A stretch of DNA of 64,000 nt, taken from the NCBI GenBank assembly GCA_025617745.1, contig CM046862.1:55153946-55217945 (forward strand), written 5' to 3'. The notes beneath the pieces are model-generated. The model was given only the letters and a program-made list of their open reading frames with translations. It had not been told where the DNA came from and searched no databases. Below are positions 11,178 through 24,212 of this stretch, in pieces (the first letter of the stretch is position 1; every line of letters begins with the position of its first letter). The DNA is from Heliocidaris erythrogramma. Its lineage: Eukaryota; Echinodermata; Echinoidea; Camarodonta; Echinometridae. The translations under genes were made by a program, and so were the position numbers.

Positions 11178-11769
11178 GTCTTTGTTCTATTGCTGAAAAC
11201 TGGTGACTTCACCCCCTACGAAACTTGGTTTTCGGTGTAAAAAAGTTAATGTTCATTTAACTTATGCCGCCGTCGAAAATGCGAGCTACTTTATTTTAGA
11301 CAATGCCACATTCAAAATGTTATCAAAACATGTGGTAATCTATCAATTATAATATATGATCGATTATGAAATACCAGCAGAAGTAGACTATTTTTGTTCA
11401 AAACATGATTTTTAGAATTCAAGCAAAAGCAGAAGCAATATTTTTGTGCTTTTCTAATGTATTAACAGGAAGAAATATAAAAATATTTATATTTAAACAG
11501 TAAAAATTTAGTTTTAGACTGGCCAGCGGATTTAAAAATTTATTTTTAGAATGGCCATTGGTTTTAAAAATATATAAGATATTTATAGATATTTAAGTTT
11601 CTCAATTCTACCTGTTTACATGTTTAACTGTGTTTACAGTTTCAATTTCAATTTTGGACAAGGACCCTTTATTAAGATGTCCTTTGCAAGTATGAAATGT
11701 TTATGTAGATAATTCAGTGATTGGAAAAGAGAAGAGGAATTTTCAAACTTTCTCAATCTTCCGCATCGC
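11178..11769. other. AT-rich unique DNA
   Basis: No gene or repeat partner is recognised. The word tggccagcgg / tggccattgg with a following tttaaaaat is repeated once (about 11,519 and 11,551), suggesting a small local duplication. Confidence 0.45.
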
Positions 11770-12655
11770 CAAAGAGTTTAAAAACGAAGAGTGCTCAGTC
11801 CAGAAATAAAGCACGCACATTGTGGTACAGAGGGAAAGTTATAGTCTTTATCAAGATGTTTGTATTTAAAAAAAAAAAATCCCCATTTTTCTGTACATCG
11901 CTTAAAATTGGTAAAGCCGTAAAGGCCGTAATCTTCATATTGTCCCTTCAAATACAAAGTTATGTCACAAAACATATAATTATCAACTCTAACTGCACCA
12001 GGGACGAGGAGAGGGAGCCAAGAGAGATGTTTGTATTTTTGTTAAAGTTAAGAGCTGTGAAGTATTTATGTGTGGGGGGGGGGGGGGGGGGTCCAAACAT
12101 GTTAAGCTCTATATGAGCAAATACTGCGATATCTGACGGGAATGCCCCCAAAATTAAAAGAAATAATGATAACAAAATGCTATCTTTTTTTTCTAAATCG
12201 GAATATTTCATTTGATATCATGATTATTGCAAATTAAATGGATGAGAGACCTATAATATAAATCTATTGGCATTATTCTGTTAAAAGTCAAAACAGAAAA
12301 GCCTTTATTAAAATAAGATTACGTGCGAGGAATTCCTTATAGAAATATATTGATTAATTAGGAGTGGCGTATCCAAGATTCTCGTATTTTTTTTGGTGGT
12401 GTATCCATGCATGCACGTGCCTACTACGTGCCAGTCGAAACCAAATCTGACACTTCTTAGTTACACATCGAATGAAAGGAAATGTGTGCACCAACCCCTG
12501 GCACAGAATGAACATGAAATATGTGACAACTATTTTCCCCTTGCTTGTCCGAAATCTCAGAATAGAAGGCATCTTTTTGTTCGTTAGGCGTGAGCCCCCT
12601 CCCCTCCCCCTGCCTGCTTTCGTGGATACGCCACCAATATAAATAAAAGAAAACA
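11770..12655 (+). mobile_element. Element X, copy 2
   Basis: It runs from agagtttaaaaacgaagagt to gtggatacgccaccaatata. It contains everything in copy 1 plus ~100 bp more at the left, which is also present in the inverted copy near 52,745-52,850. Its A-run (about 11,870) replaces the C-run of copy 1, and its G-run is at about 12,074-12,092. Copies 1 and 2 bracket the unique 8.4-kb block. In units A-D, parts of both copies are joined directly. Confidence 0.75.
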
Positions 12656-13053
12656 ATGTAGGGGCTTGCTCCGAAGCCCTAACCAGCGCAATATGGACTA
12701 ACGGCTATATACCAATAATGATAAAAAGGGAAAAAGCGGCATCCGTACTTTGAATTGAATTAATATAGTAACCAACAATAGCAGCTCATGATATAATTCA
12801 TTTATTTACAGTCCTATTCTGTCTTGCCCGCCCCAGCTCTCTCTGTCTGTCTGTCTCTCTCTCCCTTCCCTCCCCTTCTCACGGGTTTTCATTTTCTCAT
12901 ACTCTCTTATTCTCTCACAACCGATCCGTAAAAATGACTCCAATAGAAATGAGGACAAAATAATGATCTCTTATTTTTTTACCAATCTCAACATTTAATG
13001 AGATCGACCACCAACACTATGCAATCCCATTCTTCACATCCATGACAGAATAG

Positions 13054-13233
13054 CAGGGGCGGATCCGGGGTGGGGGGGGGGGGGGCAATTGGCCACGGCC
13101 CCCTTTTTGAAACTTAACTGGTATACCTTAAGTGCACATTTAAAAAAAAAGAATCATTGCCTACTTAATTTGTGTACTTTTCCGTCTCTGTGCCCCCCCC
13201 CCCTTTTTTTACAAAATCCTGAATCCGCCCCTG
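13054..13233. mobile_element. CAGGGGCGG-type MITE in the left-edge unit
   Basis: The inverted ends caggggcggatccgggg and tgaatccgcccctg enclose ~150 bp with a G-run, ggccacggccccctttttga, and a C-run followed by T-run. The 6-bp word gaatag flanks both ends. The CAG...CTG termini recall hAT-derived MITEs, though hAT targets are normally 8 bp. The same element sits at 18,437-18,617, 23,611-23,794, 28,787-28,971 and 33,962-34,140. Homopolymer lengths differ between copies. Confidence 0.8.
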
Positions 13234-13790
13234 GAATAGGAATTACATTCTCTTGAACTGCAAACTGAAGGCATACGCGGGCTCTTGCCTAAAACGTAAA
13301 TAAAACCGGATCGAGCACCATTAATTTGGGAGCCAATGCATGGGGCTAACAACAGTCGGTCTATAAGCCACTTCGGGGATGCAATCTGAGCATGAGCAGA
13401 TAAAGGTCATCTGTACCAAATTCTAAAACCCACTGACACTAATATTCGATATGTGCTCATGAATGTCATGTAATCATTATTCAATTATGCACTAATGGTG
13501 CATTCCATGATATCCAGGTGGAAGTATTCTTGTTAAAGGGGGAAACAAAAGCTATTCATGAGGCACCTCTATCACTCCCAGAGTTATTTTTCTGAAGTGC
13601 ACATAAAGGTACCCTCCATGTCTAAAATATCTGTGGATATTTGGGGTCATTTGTACCATGCGCTAACCCCGAACTGGCTTATTACCATCCGAAAAATACT
13701 TGCAAAAAGGCCCAGCCTAGCTATCGGCATCTTATCAGTCACTATTCAGCTCAGGTAATCTGCTTGATCTAACATTTGGCTAGGAGTAAT

Positions 13791-14143
13791 TTTAGGTTGT
13801 TTGCTGACGATTCCAATATTTTATATCCTTTACCAGCACAGTGAAAACAAATTAATTTATTTAGAAATAACAGATAATTTAAGTTAGTGAATGGTGTGAT
13901 GCAAATAAAATCACTCTTAATATAAAGAAAACTAATTTTTCGGTGATAAAGCCCAAGAGAAAGATAGTACGTGTGGTTGGTGAGGTAAAGATAAAAAATG
14001 ATAAGCTAACCGAAGTACGTAATACCTAATTTGTTGGAATATATATTGATGAATATTTAAACTGGAGAGAACATGTTAATCACGTAGGTAGCGTAATTCA
14101 CAAGAAGGTAGGGATTATAATCTCCTCAAAAAAAGTTCTGCAG
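13791..14143 (+). pseudogene. CR1-like reverse transcriptase fragment, left-edge unit
   Basis: One frame gives NFRLFADDSNILYP, containing the FADD catalytic box of the reverse transcriptase palm. After a frameshift, a second frame (13,886-14,143) gives SEWCDANKITLNIKKT, then KIKNDKLTEVRNT, a stop, and FVGIYIDEYLNWREHVNHV. This order (FADD, W..N.L.LN..KT, LG/VGI.ID..L.W..HV) is the usual C-terminal half of RT in CR1/L2/jockey-type non-LTR retrotransposons. The N-terminal RT motifs and the endonuclease are missing. Frameshifts and a stop make it inactive. Because the lesions are shared with units A-D, the fragment was dead before the array expanded. Confidence 0.8.
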
Positions 14144-15772
14144 TTCAACTTTGAGCCTTGATATCTTTTTGGCGGCTTTTTAATCATTCTTGATTTTAGA
14201 TCATTGGAAAGTTCATTTATCCCCCTTCACATCCATGCCCCATTTGTAATGGTTATGTCATCCTTGAATGCACAGCACCCCTGAATAGAGGGCAAAGTCA
14301 AAAGTGAAAAGTTGCAAATTGAATGGCTAATCTTGGCTATTGTCTATTGCTTTCGAACATCAAAACGAATACCAGATATGCATACAGAGTAAGAGATAAA
14401 AGATATATAGAACACGATGAGACAGAATGGCGTGTGAGTTAGGATTCACAAAAGAGAAAATTCTTCCCTGTTGTCCGTAGGCATGTGAATCCGCACATGC
14501 CATTCCGACATGTCCGAGAAATATAATATATATTGCACGGCATACATATATAATTATACAAAAGAAAGCAAATGATCGTCGAGAAAATTACAGTGGAGCA
14601 TTGAAATTTGCCAAATGTAAATTACATCGGATCTGGATAAAACTACCTGTCATCAAAATTGATTAATTCATGAAAATAACTGTTTGACTGAGACCTTGGA
14701 AAAAGAATGAATGATATATAGGTATATCCACTATTTAAAAACTGAAGAAAACAAAATGAAATGGAATCGGACATATAAAAGGTTAAATCTTACCAGAATT
14801 CCATTAAAAACATCTTGCATGCAACATTGAAAAGGCTAATATACATGTACTTGATATTAAAGATTGCAATGCAAGTATACATTATGATTTAAAATTTAAT
14901 TAAAAATACATGCGGAATGATAGAGATACACAGAGAAGGAAACATATTGTATGGAGGCTAGATAAATAACACATTTTATGAATAAATATGAAACGTAAAT
15001 CACTGCGTACTACGATAATGCTGCAGATTAGAACAATATCCAGGATTATTTTAAAACTGAAAGTGGATTTGAAGACTTAACAACAACAAAAAAAGGAAAA
15101 AAAGGAATCATTGTACAGACAAATTAATAATAAAGCTTTTGCTGTTTTGGGCTGTATGCACATAATATGGTTAATCCTACAAGTGAAATATAATTGTAGA
15201 AAGATAATTTATGGCATACTAGTATGACAATTCATATGTCTGACACTAGCAGTAACTGAACACCTACACAAATTCTGAGGGAACATTAACACTAATATTT
15301 TAGTTTTGCTCTTTTCCTTGATATGGAACAAAATAATAATGTGTACACTGTATTTAATGAATTTCCTTCTCAAACTTTATTTAGGACGACGAGGCGAACA
15401 TTAATTAATCGATTATTTGATAGATGAAAATCATTTTTTTTATTCAAGAAAGTGTTCAACATACATTCCCAGGTCCATGACAGGTATACATAGAAAATAC
15501 ACACAGACTTGAGAAACATATATACATATACACATACACTTAAACACAGGAGATGTAACATCCATACATTTATTATAATCGATCAAGTAAATATTGTACT
15601 TCTTATTGTTCTCTTTTATGAAAGGTGGTATTTCGATGAGTTGTTATGACCTTATATTTTGCTTTTAAAGATACTATTCATGCTTTTGGCCTTCCAGGTG
15701 CCTTCGATATCGCGGGCATTCGGACTGACGGGCCTTCGGTCAACTGAGCATGGAACTACTACTGGGCTTCTC

Positions 15773-15852
15773 GGTAGCGAACGCAGAGTGCCAAGGTATG
15801 AGGTGGATTTCAAGGTTCGAGAGCATGGTTATTGTTGTCATGGCGATGCAAT
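15773..15852. repeat. 79-bp segment unique to unit A
   Basis: Between ctgggcttctcggt and gcgaacgtagcgcgcgaatt unit A has extra sequence that begins and ends with variants of gcgaacg. The other units read straight across. It could be an ancestral segment lost elsewhere or a filler gained in A; the short flanking similarity would allow a slippage-type deletion. Confidence 0.7.
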
Positions 15853-17510
15853 TAATTGGCATCTTGCGAACGTAGCGCGCGAATTAGCGAATAGTTGAAT
15901 GATTGTTCCACAATAGCGGTAAATGAACACCTACACAAATTCTGAGGGAACACTAACATTAATATTTTAATATTTCCTTGATATGGAACAAAATAATAAT
16001 GTGTACACTGTATTTAATGAATTTCCTCCTTAAACTAATAGGACGACGAGGCGAACATTAATTAATCGATTATTCGATATATTATAATCAATCATGTAAA
16101 TATTGTGCAAAAACTTATTTTTAAGGAACATTTGAATATTTTCATAAGTTTGTTTTACATAATTATATTTAATTTACTTTGTTCTGAAATATATAAAGGC
16201 ATTTATTATCAATTATAATACGTAATTTTGATTTTGAATGTAAAGTGTCACACTAAAAAAATATTAACCATTTGAAATAAAAAAATCAAAATAAATATAT
16301 AAAATAAATGAGCACATCGTCGACGGGAACTTTTTGCGATAACTTCTATCGAAATCCTTCTTTTTGTCACGAGCATTGCCACTTATGTCGTGGAAGTGCT
16401 CCCAATATGTTATACACGCAATGTCAGTATTAGTTACTTAGGCTAAGTTCTTTCTGTAGCTAGGCAGGCAGCAACCGTTGTCTTCCATCTTGTTCAGATC
16501 TTCCGCCGAAATCTTCCCCTCATCCCACCTCAGTCTCTCAATCACAATTCAAATACCATTGCTTGAATATCTTCATAAGTTTCCCTTTCATTCCCTAAGA
16601 TAATTCCCTGTCTTTAACAAAATCATAACGCATAATGCATGTATTATCAATAGATATGATAGATATTGATTTCAATTATGAAATGGGATATTGCATACAT
16701 TAACTATTTTTTAAATAATAAAACGATTATTTATTATTATTATTATTATTATTGTTTGGTTTATTGTCATAAAAATCATTACACATGCAGCTAAAAACTG
16801 ACAATGTCCAATCTACAAGGTAAAATGCATATATTAATACAATTGGTATACATTAAAATATCAATTAAAATAGTCGTTATCAAGATGTTTGTATCCCCCC
16901 CCCCCCCCCCCCCATTTTACTGTACATCGCCTAATTGGTAAAGCCATAAAGGGAGTAATCTTGATATTGTCCCTTCAAATACAAAGTCATGTCACAAAAC
17001 AGATAATTATCAACTCTAAGTGCACCAGGGACGAGGAGAGGGAGTCAAGAGAGATGTTTGTATTTTTGTTAAAGTTAAGAGCTGTGAAGTATTTATGTGG
17101 GGGGCATAGCTTTAGGCCTAGTAGAGGCTAGACTCAGATGAGCAAATACTGCGATATCTGACGGGAATGCCCCCAAAATTAAAAGAAATAATGATAATAA
17201 AATGCTATCTTTTTTTTCTAAATCAGAATATTTTCATTTGATATCATGATTATTGCAAATTAAACGGATGAGAGACCTATAATATAAATCTATTGGCATT
17301 ATTCTGTTAAAAGTCAAAACAGAAAAGGCTTTATTTAAATGAGATTACGTGCGAGGAATTCCTTATACAAATATATTGAAATATATTAAGCTCTATACAT
17401 GTTAAGCTCTATATGAGCAAATACTGCGATATCTGACGGGAATGCCCCCAAAATTAAAAAAAAATAATGATAATAAAATCTTTTTTTTTTTCTAAATCGG
17501 AATATTTCAT

Positions 17511-17887
17511 TCAAACGTTCTTACTTTGCCACTTTCAGTTTTAGATATTTGTTTTGGAGTTCATACAAGGCATGGTTTAGTCAACACAATTCTGTTTTAT
17601 GCTAAGTACTTTATTTACAGATATAAATACATTGATAAAACATTGATTTTCAAACATTTTCAAAAAGACATAATTTTTTTTAGAAAAAAGTAGAGCGAGT
17701 TATTGCAATTAGACAAGGCAAACGTTTAGTTCACCAAGATAAATGGAAAGCAATGAATATGTCACATGATTTACTTGCTGAATTGTAACATACTTTTATT
17801 TATATATGATTCATGTTTTATTGTTCTTGAATGTATGTATTTTGTTTACTGAAATGAAGCAATAAAATCTATAATGAGAAAAAAAAA
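17511..17887 (+). pseudogene. Tx1/L1-like retrotransposon 3' end in unit A
   Basis: A frame reads NTILFYAKYFIYRYKYIDKT and IFKHFQKD, then continues after a frameshift, and the segment ends aataaaatctataatgag plus an A-run. The residues match the extreme C-terminus of the Tx1-like fragment at 38,177-38,470 (minus strand), which has the equivalent LLLKHYIYLCKFQNKSPSF. This is therefore a 5'-truncated, polyadenylated insertion into the X copy-2 part, accompanied by loss of ~300 bp of X. It is absent from the left-edge unit and present in A-D. Confidence 0.7.
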
Positions 17888-18436
17888 CATGAATATGTGA
17901 CAACTTTTTCCCCCTTGCTTGTCCGAAATCTCAGAATAGAAGGCATCTTTTTGTTCGTTAGGCGTGAGCCCCCTTCCCCTCCCCCTGCATGCTTTCGTGG
18001 ATACGCCGCCAATATAAATAAAAGAAAACAATGTAGGGGCTTGCTCCGAAGCCCTAACCAGCGCAATAGGGACTAACGGCTATATACCAATAATGATAAA
18101 AAGGGAAAAAGCGGCATCCGTACTTTGAATTGAATTAATATAGTAACCAACAATAGCAGCTGATGATATAATTCATTTATTTACAGTCCTATTCTGTCTT
18201 GCCCGCCTCAGCTCTCTCTGTCTGTCTGTCTCTCTCTCCCTTCCCTCCCCTTCTCACGGGTTTTCATTTTCTCATACTCTCTTATTCTCTTATTCTCTCA
18301 CAACCGATCCGTCAAAATGACTCCAATAGAAATGAGGACAAAATAATGATCTCTTATTTTTTTACCAATCTCAACATTTAATGAGATCGACCACCAACAC
18401 TGTGCAATCCCATTCTTCACATCCATGACAGAATAG

Positions 18437-18617
18437 CAGGGGCGGATCCGGGGGGGGGGGGGGGGGGGGGCAATTGGCCACGGCCCCCTTTTTGAAACTT
18501 AACTGGTATACCATAAGTGCACATTTAAAAAAAAAGAATCATTGCCTACTTAATTTGTGTACTTTTCCGTCTCTGTGCCCCCCCCCCTTTTTTTTACAAA
18601 ATCCTGAATCCGCCCTG
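18437..18617. mobile_element. Poly-G MITE, unit A
   Basis: Counterpart of 13,054-13,233. The G-run is longer than in the left-edge copy, and one C of the right terminal repeat is lost (cgccctg). Confidence 0.8.
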
Positions 18618-18730
18618 GAATAGGAATTACATTCTCTTGAACTGCAAACTGAAGGCATACGCGGGCTCTTGCCTAAAACGTAAATAAAACCGGATCGAGC
18701 ACCATTAATCTGGGAGCCAATGCATGGGGC

Positions 18731-18912
18731 TGATTGATTGATTGATTGATTGATTGATTTTATTCGTCAGATAATATACATGACATATCATGACAGGATA
18801 GCCCATGAAAGCCGAAAAGGCTTATTTCCAATGGGGTCCTTGAACATAATTAAGCACATTATAAAATACGACAAGATTAAATCGTGAATACTGAATACAA
18901 ATTTTACACTTG
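18731..18912 (-). mobile_element. CR1-type 3' tail with (GATT)n, unit A
   Basis: Read on the minus strand, it runs through ggaccccattggaaataagc and atgggctatcctgtcatgat to aataaaatcaatcaatcaat. This is a 3' untranslated end of a CR1/L2-like element with a tetranucleotide tail. It lies opposite in orientation to the RT fragment. It replaces ~300 bp of the left-edge unit (about 13,352-13,680), so insertion was accompanied by a deletion. Confidence 0.7.
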
Positions 18913-19034
18913 ACCAAGCAACAACAGTCGGTCTATTACCATCCGAAAAATACTTGCAAAAAGGCCCAGCCTAGCTATAGGCATCTTATCAGTCACTATT
19001 CAGCTCAGGTAATCTGCTTGATCTAACATTTGGC

Positions 19035-19396
19035 TAGGAGTAATTTTAGGTTGTTTGCTGACGATTCCAATATTTTATATCCTTTACCAGCACAGTGAAA
19101 ACAAATTAATTTATTTAGAAATAACAGATAATTTAAGTTAGTGAATGGTGTGATGCAAATAAAATCACTCTTAATATAAAGAAAACTAATTTTTCGGTGA
19201 TAAAGCCCAAGAGAAAGATAGTACGTGTGGTTGGTGAGGTAAAGATAAAAAATGATAAGCTAACCGAAGTACGTAATACCTAATTTGTTGGAATATATAT
19301 TGATGAATATTTAAACTGGAGAGAACATGTTAATCACGTAGGTAGCGTAATTCACAAGAAGGTAGGGATTATAATCTCCTCAAAAAAAGTTCTGCA
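19035..19396 (+). pseudogene. CR1-like RT fragment, unit A
   Basis: Same sequence and same frameshifts and stop as 13,791-14,143. Confidence 0.8.
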
Positions 19397-21894
19397 GTTC
19401 AACTTTGAGCCTTGATATCTTTTTGGCGGCTTTTTAATCATTCTTGATTTTTAGATCATTGGAAAGTTCATTTATCCCCCTTCACATCCATGCCCCATTT
19501 GTAATGGTTATGTCATCCTTGAATGCACAGCACCCCTGAATAGAGGGCAAAGTCAAAAGTGAAAAGTTGCAAATTGAATGGCTAATCTTGGCTATTGTCT
19601 ATTGCTTTCGACCATAAAAACGAATACCAGATATGCATACAGAGTAAGAGATAAAAGATATATAGAACACGATGAGACAGAATGGCGTGTGAGTTAGGAT
19701 TCACAAAAGAGAAAATTCTTCCCTGTTGTCCGCAGGCATGTGAAACCGCACATGCCATTCCGACATGTCCGAGAAATATAATATATATTGCACGGCATAC
19801 ATATGAAATTATACAAAAGAAAGCAAATGATCGTCGAGAAAATTACTGTGGAGCATTGAAGTTTGCCAAATGTAAATTACATCGGATCTGGATAAAACTA
19901 CCTGTCATCAAAATTGATTAATTCATGAAAATAACTGTTTGACTGAGGCCTTGGAAAAAGAATGAATGATACATAGGTATATCCACTATTTAAAAACTGA
20001 AGAAAACAAAATGAAATGGAATCGGACATATAAAAGGTTAAATCTTACCAGAATTCCATTAAAAACATCTTGCATGCAACATTGAAAAGGCTAATATACA
20101 TGTACTTGATATTAAAGATTGCAATGCAAGTATACATTATGATTTAAAATTTAATTAAAAATACATGCGGAATGATAGAGATACACAGAGAAGGAAACAT
20201 ATTGTATGGAGGCTATATAAATAACAAATTTTATGAATAAATATGAAACGTAAATCACTGCGTACTACGATAATGCTGCAGATTAGAACAATATCCAGGA
20301 TTATTTTAAAACTGAAAGTGGATTTGAAGACTTAACAACAACAAAAAAAGGAAAAAAAGGAATCATTGTACAGACAAATTAATAATAAAGCTTTTGCTGT
20401 TTTGGGCTGTATGCACATAATATGGTTAATCCTACAAGTGAAATATAATTGTAGAAAGATAATTTATGGCATACTAGTATGACAATTCATATGTCTGACA
20501 CTAGCAGTAACTGAACACCTACACAAATTCTGAGGGAACATTAACACTAATATTTTAGTTTTGCTCTTTTCCTTGATATGGAACAAAATAATAATGTGTA
20601 CACTGTATTTAATGAATTTCCTTCTCAAACTTTATTTAGGACGACGAGGCGAACATTAATTAATCGATTATTTGATAGATGAAAATCATTTTTTTTATTC
20701 AAGAAAGTGTTCAACATACATTCCCAGGTCCATGACAGGTATACATAGAAAATACACACAGACTTGAGAAACATATATACATATACACATACACTTAAAC
20801 ACAGGAGATGTAACATCCATACATTTATTATAATCGATCAAGTAAATATTGTACTTCTTATTGTTCTCTTTTATGAAAGGTGGTATTTCGATGAGTTGTT
20901 ATGACCTTATATTTTGCTTTTAAAGATACTATTCATGCTTTTGGCCTTCCAGGTGCCTTCGATATCGCGGGCATTCGGACTGACGGGCCTTCGGTCAACT
21001 GAGCATGGAACTACTACTGGGCTTCTCGGTCCAGCGAACGTAGCGCGCGAATTAGCGAATAGTTGAATGATTGTTCCACAATAGCGGTAAATGAACACCT
21101 ACACAAATTCTGAGGGAACACTAACATTAATATTTTAATATTTCCTTGATATGGAACAAAATAATAATGTGTACACTGTATTTAATGAATTTCCTCCTTA
21201 AACTAATAGGACGACGAGGCGAACATTAATTAATCGATTATTCGATATATTATAATCAATCATGTAAATATTGTGCAAAAACTTATTTTTAAGGAACATT
21301 TGAATATTTTCATAAGTTTGTTTTACATAATTATATTTAATTTACTTTGTTCTGAAATATATAAAGGCATTTATTATCAATTATAATACGTAATTTTGAT
21401 TTTGAATGTAAAGTGTCACACTAAAAAAATATTAACCATTTGAAATAAAAAAATCAAAATAAATATATAAAATAAATGAGCACATCGTCGACGGGAACTT
21501 TTTGCGATAACTTCTATCGAAATCCTTCTTTTTGTCACGAGCATTGCCACTTATGTCGTGGAAGTGCTCCCAATATGATATACACGCAATGTCAGTATTA
21601 GTTACTTAGGCTAAGTTCTTTCTGTAGCTAGGCAGGCAGCAACCGTTGTCTTCCATCTTGTTCAGATCTTCCGCCGAAATCTTCCCCTCATCCCACCTCA
21701 GTCTCTCAATCACAATTCAAATACCATTGCTTGAATATCTTCATAAGTTTCCCTTTCATTCCCTAAGATAATTCCCTGTCTTTAACAAAATCATAACGCA
21801 TAATGCATGTATTATCAATAGATATGATAGATATTGATTTCAATTATGAAATGGGATATTGCATACATTAACTATTTTTTAAATAATAAAACGA

Positions 21895-21927
<33 letters not shown>

Positions 21928-22684
21928 GTTTGGTTTATTGTCATAAAAATCATTACACATGCAGCTAAAAACTGACAATGTCCAATCTACAAGGTAAAAT
22001 GCATATATTAATACAATTGGTATACATTAAAATATCAATTAAAATAGTCGTTATCAAGATGTTTGTATCCCCCCCCCCCCCCCCCCCATTTTACTGTACA
22101 TCGCCTAATTGGTAAAGCCATAAAGGGAGTAATCTTGATATTGTCCCTTCAAATACAAAGTCATGTCACAAAACAGATAATTATCAACTCTAAGTGCACC
22201 AGGGACGAGGAGAGGGAGTCAAGAGAGATGTTTGTATTTTTGTTAAAGTTAAGAGCTGTGAAGTATTTATGTGGGGGGCATAGCTTTAGGCCTAGTAGAG
22301 GCTAGACTCAGATGAGCAAATACTGCGATATCTGACGGGAATGCCCCCAAAATTAAAAGAAATAATGATAATAAAATGCTATCTTTTTTTTCTAAATCAG
22401 AATATTTTCATTTGATATCATGATTATTGCAAATTAAACGGATGAGAGACCTATAATATAAATCTATTGGCATTATTCTGTTAAAAGTCAAAACAGAAAA
22501 GGCTTTATTTAAATGAGATTACGTGCGAGGAATTCCTTATACAAATATATTGAAATATATTAAGCTCTATACATGTTAAGCTCTATATGAGCAAATACTG
22601 CGATATCTGACGGGAATGCCCCCAAAATTAAAAAAAAATAATGATAATAAAATCTTTTTTTTTTTCTAAATCGGAATATTTCAT

Positions 22685-23061
22685 TCAAACGTTCTTACTT
22701 TGCCACTTTCAGTTTTAGATATTTGTTTTGGAGTTCATACAAGGCATGGTTTAGTCAACACAATTCTGTTTTATGCTAAGTACTTTATTTACAGATATAA
22801 ATACATTGATAAAACATTGATTTTCAAACATTTTCAAAAAGACATAATTTTTTTTAGAAAAAAGTAGAGCGAGTTATTGCAATTAGACAAGGCAAACGTT
22901 TAGTTCACCAAGATAAATGGAAAGCAATGAATATGTCACATGATTTACTTGCTGAATTGTAACATACTTTTATTTATATATGATTCATGTTTTATTGTTC
23001 TTGAATGTATGTATTTTGTTTACTGAAATGAAGCAATAAAATCTATAATGAGAAAAAAAAA
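22685..23061 (+). pseudogene. Tx1/L1-like 3' end, unit B
   Basis: Counterpart of 17,511-17,887 with the same truncation point and A-run, showing one insertion copied with the unit. Confidence 0.7.
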
Positions 23062-23610
23062 CATGAATATGTGACAACTTTTTCCCCCTTGCTTGTCCGA
23101 AATCTCAGAATAGAAGGCATCTTTTTGTTCGTTAGGCGTGAGCCCCCTTCCCCTCCCCCTGCATGCTTTCGTGGATACGCCGCCAATATAAATAAAAGAA
23201 AACAATGTAGGGGCTTGCTCCGAAGCCCTAACCAGCGCAATAGGGACTAACGGCTATATACCAATAATGATAAAAAGGGAAAAAGCGGCATCCGTACTTT
23301 GAATTGAATTAATATAGTAACCAACAATAGCAGCTGATGATATAATTCATTTATTTACAGTCCTATTCTGTCTTGCCCGCCTCAGCTCTCTCTGTCTGTC
23401 TGTCTCTCTCTCCCTTCCCTCCCCTTCTCACGGGTTTTCATTTTCTCATACTCTCTTATTCTCTTATTCTCTCACAACCGATCCGTCAAAATGACTCCAA
23501 TAGAAATGAGGACAAAATAATGATCTCTTATTTTTTTACCAATCTCAACATTTAATGAGATCGACCACCAACACTGTGCAATCCCATTCTTCACATCCAT
23601 GACAGAATAG

Positions 23611-23794
23611 CAGGGGCGGATCCGGGGGGGGGGGGGGGGGGGGGGGCAATTGGCCACGGCCCCCTTTTTGAAACTTAACTGGTATACCTTAAGTGCACAT
23701 TTAAAAAAAAAGAATCATTGCCTACTTAATTTGTGTACTTTTCCGTCTCTGTGCCCCCCCCCCTTTTTTTTAAAAAATCCTGAATCCGCCCCTG
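23611..23794. mobile_element. Poly-G MITE, unit B
   Basis: Counterpart of 13,054-13,233, with the longest G-run of the five copies by eye. Confidence 0.8.
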
Positions 23795-23907
23795 GAATAG
23801 GAATTACATTCTCTTGAACTGCAAACTGAAGGCATACGCGGGCTCTTGCCTAAAACGTAAATAAAACCGGATCGAGCACCATTAATCTGGGAGCCAATGC
23901 ATGGGGC

Positions 23908-24092
23908 TGATTGATTGATTGATTGATTGATTGATTTTATTCGTCAGATAATATACATGACATATCATGACAGGATAGCCCATGAAAGCCGAAAAGGCTT
24001 ATTTCCAATGGGGTCCTTGAACATAATTAAGCACATTATAAAATACGACAAGATTAAATCGTGAATACTGAATACAAATTTTACACTTGACC
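23908..24092 (-). mobile_element. CR1-type 3' tail with (GATT)n, unit B
   Basis: Same insertion site and sequence as in unit A (18,731-18,912). Confidence 0.7.
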
Positions 24093-24212
24093 AAGCAACA
24101 ACAGTCGGTCTATTACCATCCGAAAAATACTTGCAAAAAGGCCCAGCCTAGCTATAGGCATCTTATCAGTCACTATTCAGCTCAGGTAATCTGCTTGATC
24201 AAACATTTGGCT

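Larger units (their letters stand above)
12656..15189 (+). repeat. Left-edge tandem unit, last part
   Basis: Apart from ~300 bp at about 13,340-13,680, this is nearly identical to the corresponding part of unit A (about 18,020-20,444). The exception is where A-D carry a (GATT)n CR1-type tail instead. It contains a T/C-rich microsatellite (about 12,838-12,920), the poly-G MITE at 13,054, and the RT fragment at 13,791. High similarity to A shows that homogenisation reaches into this part of the edge unit. Confidence 0.85.
15190..20444 (+). repeat. Tandem unit A (5255 bp)
   Basis: This is the first full unit of the homogenised core, aligned end to end with B, C and D. Order inside: internal duplicated block, hairpin, poly-C run and X copy-1 part (about 16,880-17,390), X copy-2 part (about 17,400-17,510), Tx1-like 3' fragment, X end (to about 18,015), T/C-rich microsatellite, poly-G MITE, (GATT)n CR1-type tail, RT fragment, AT-rich tail. 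It is 79 bp longer than B because of an extra segment at 15,773-15,852. No functional gene is seen. Confidence 0.95.
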
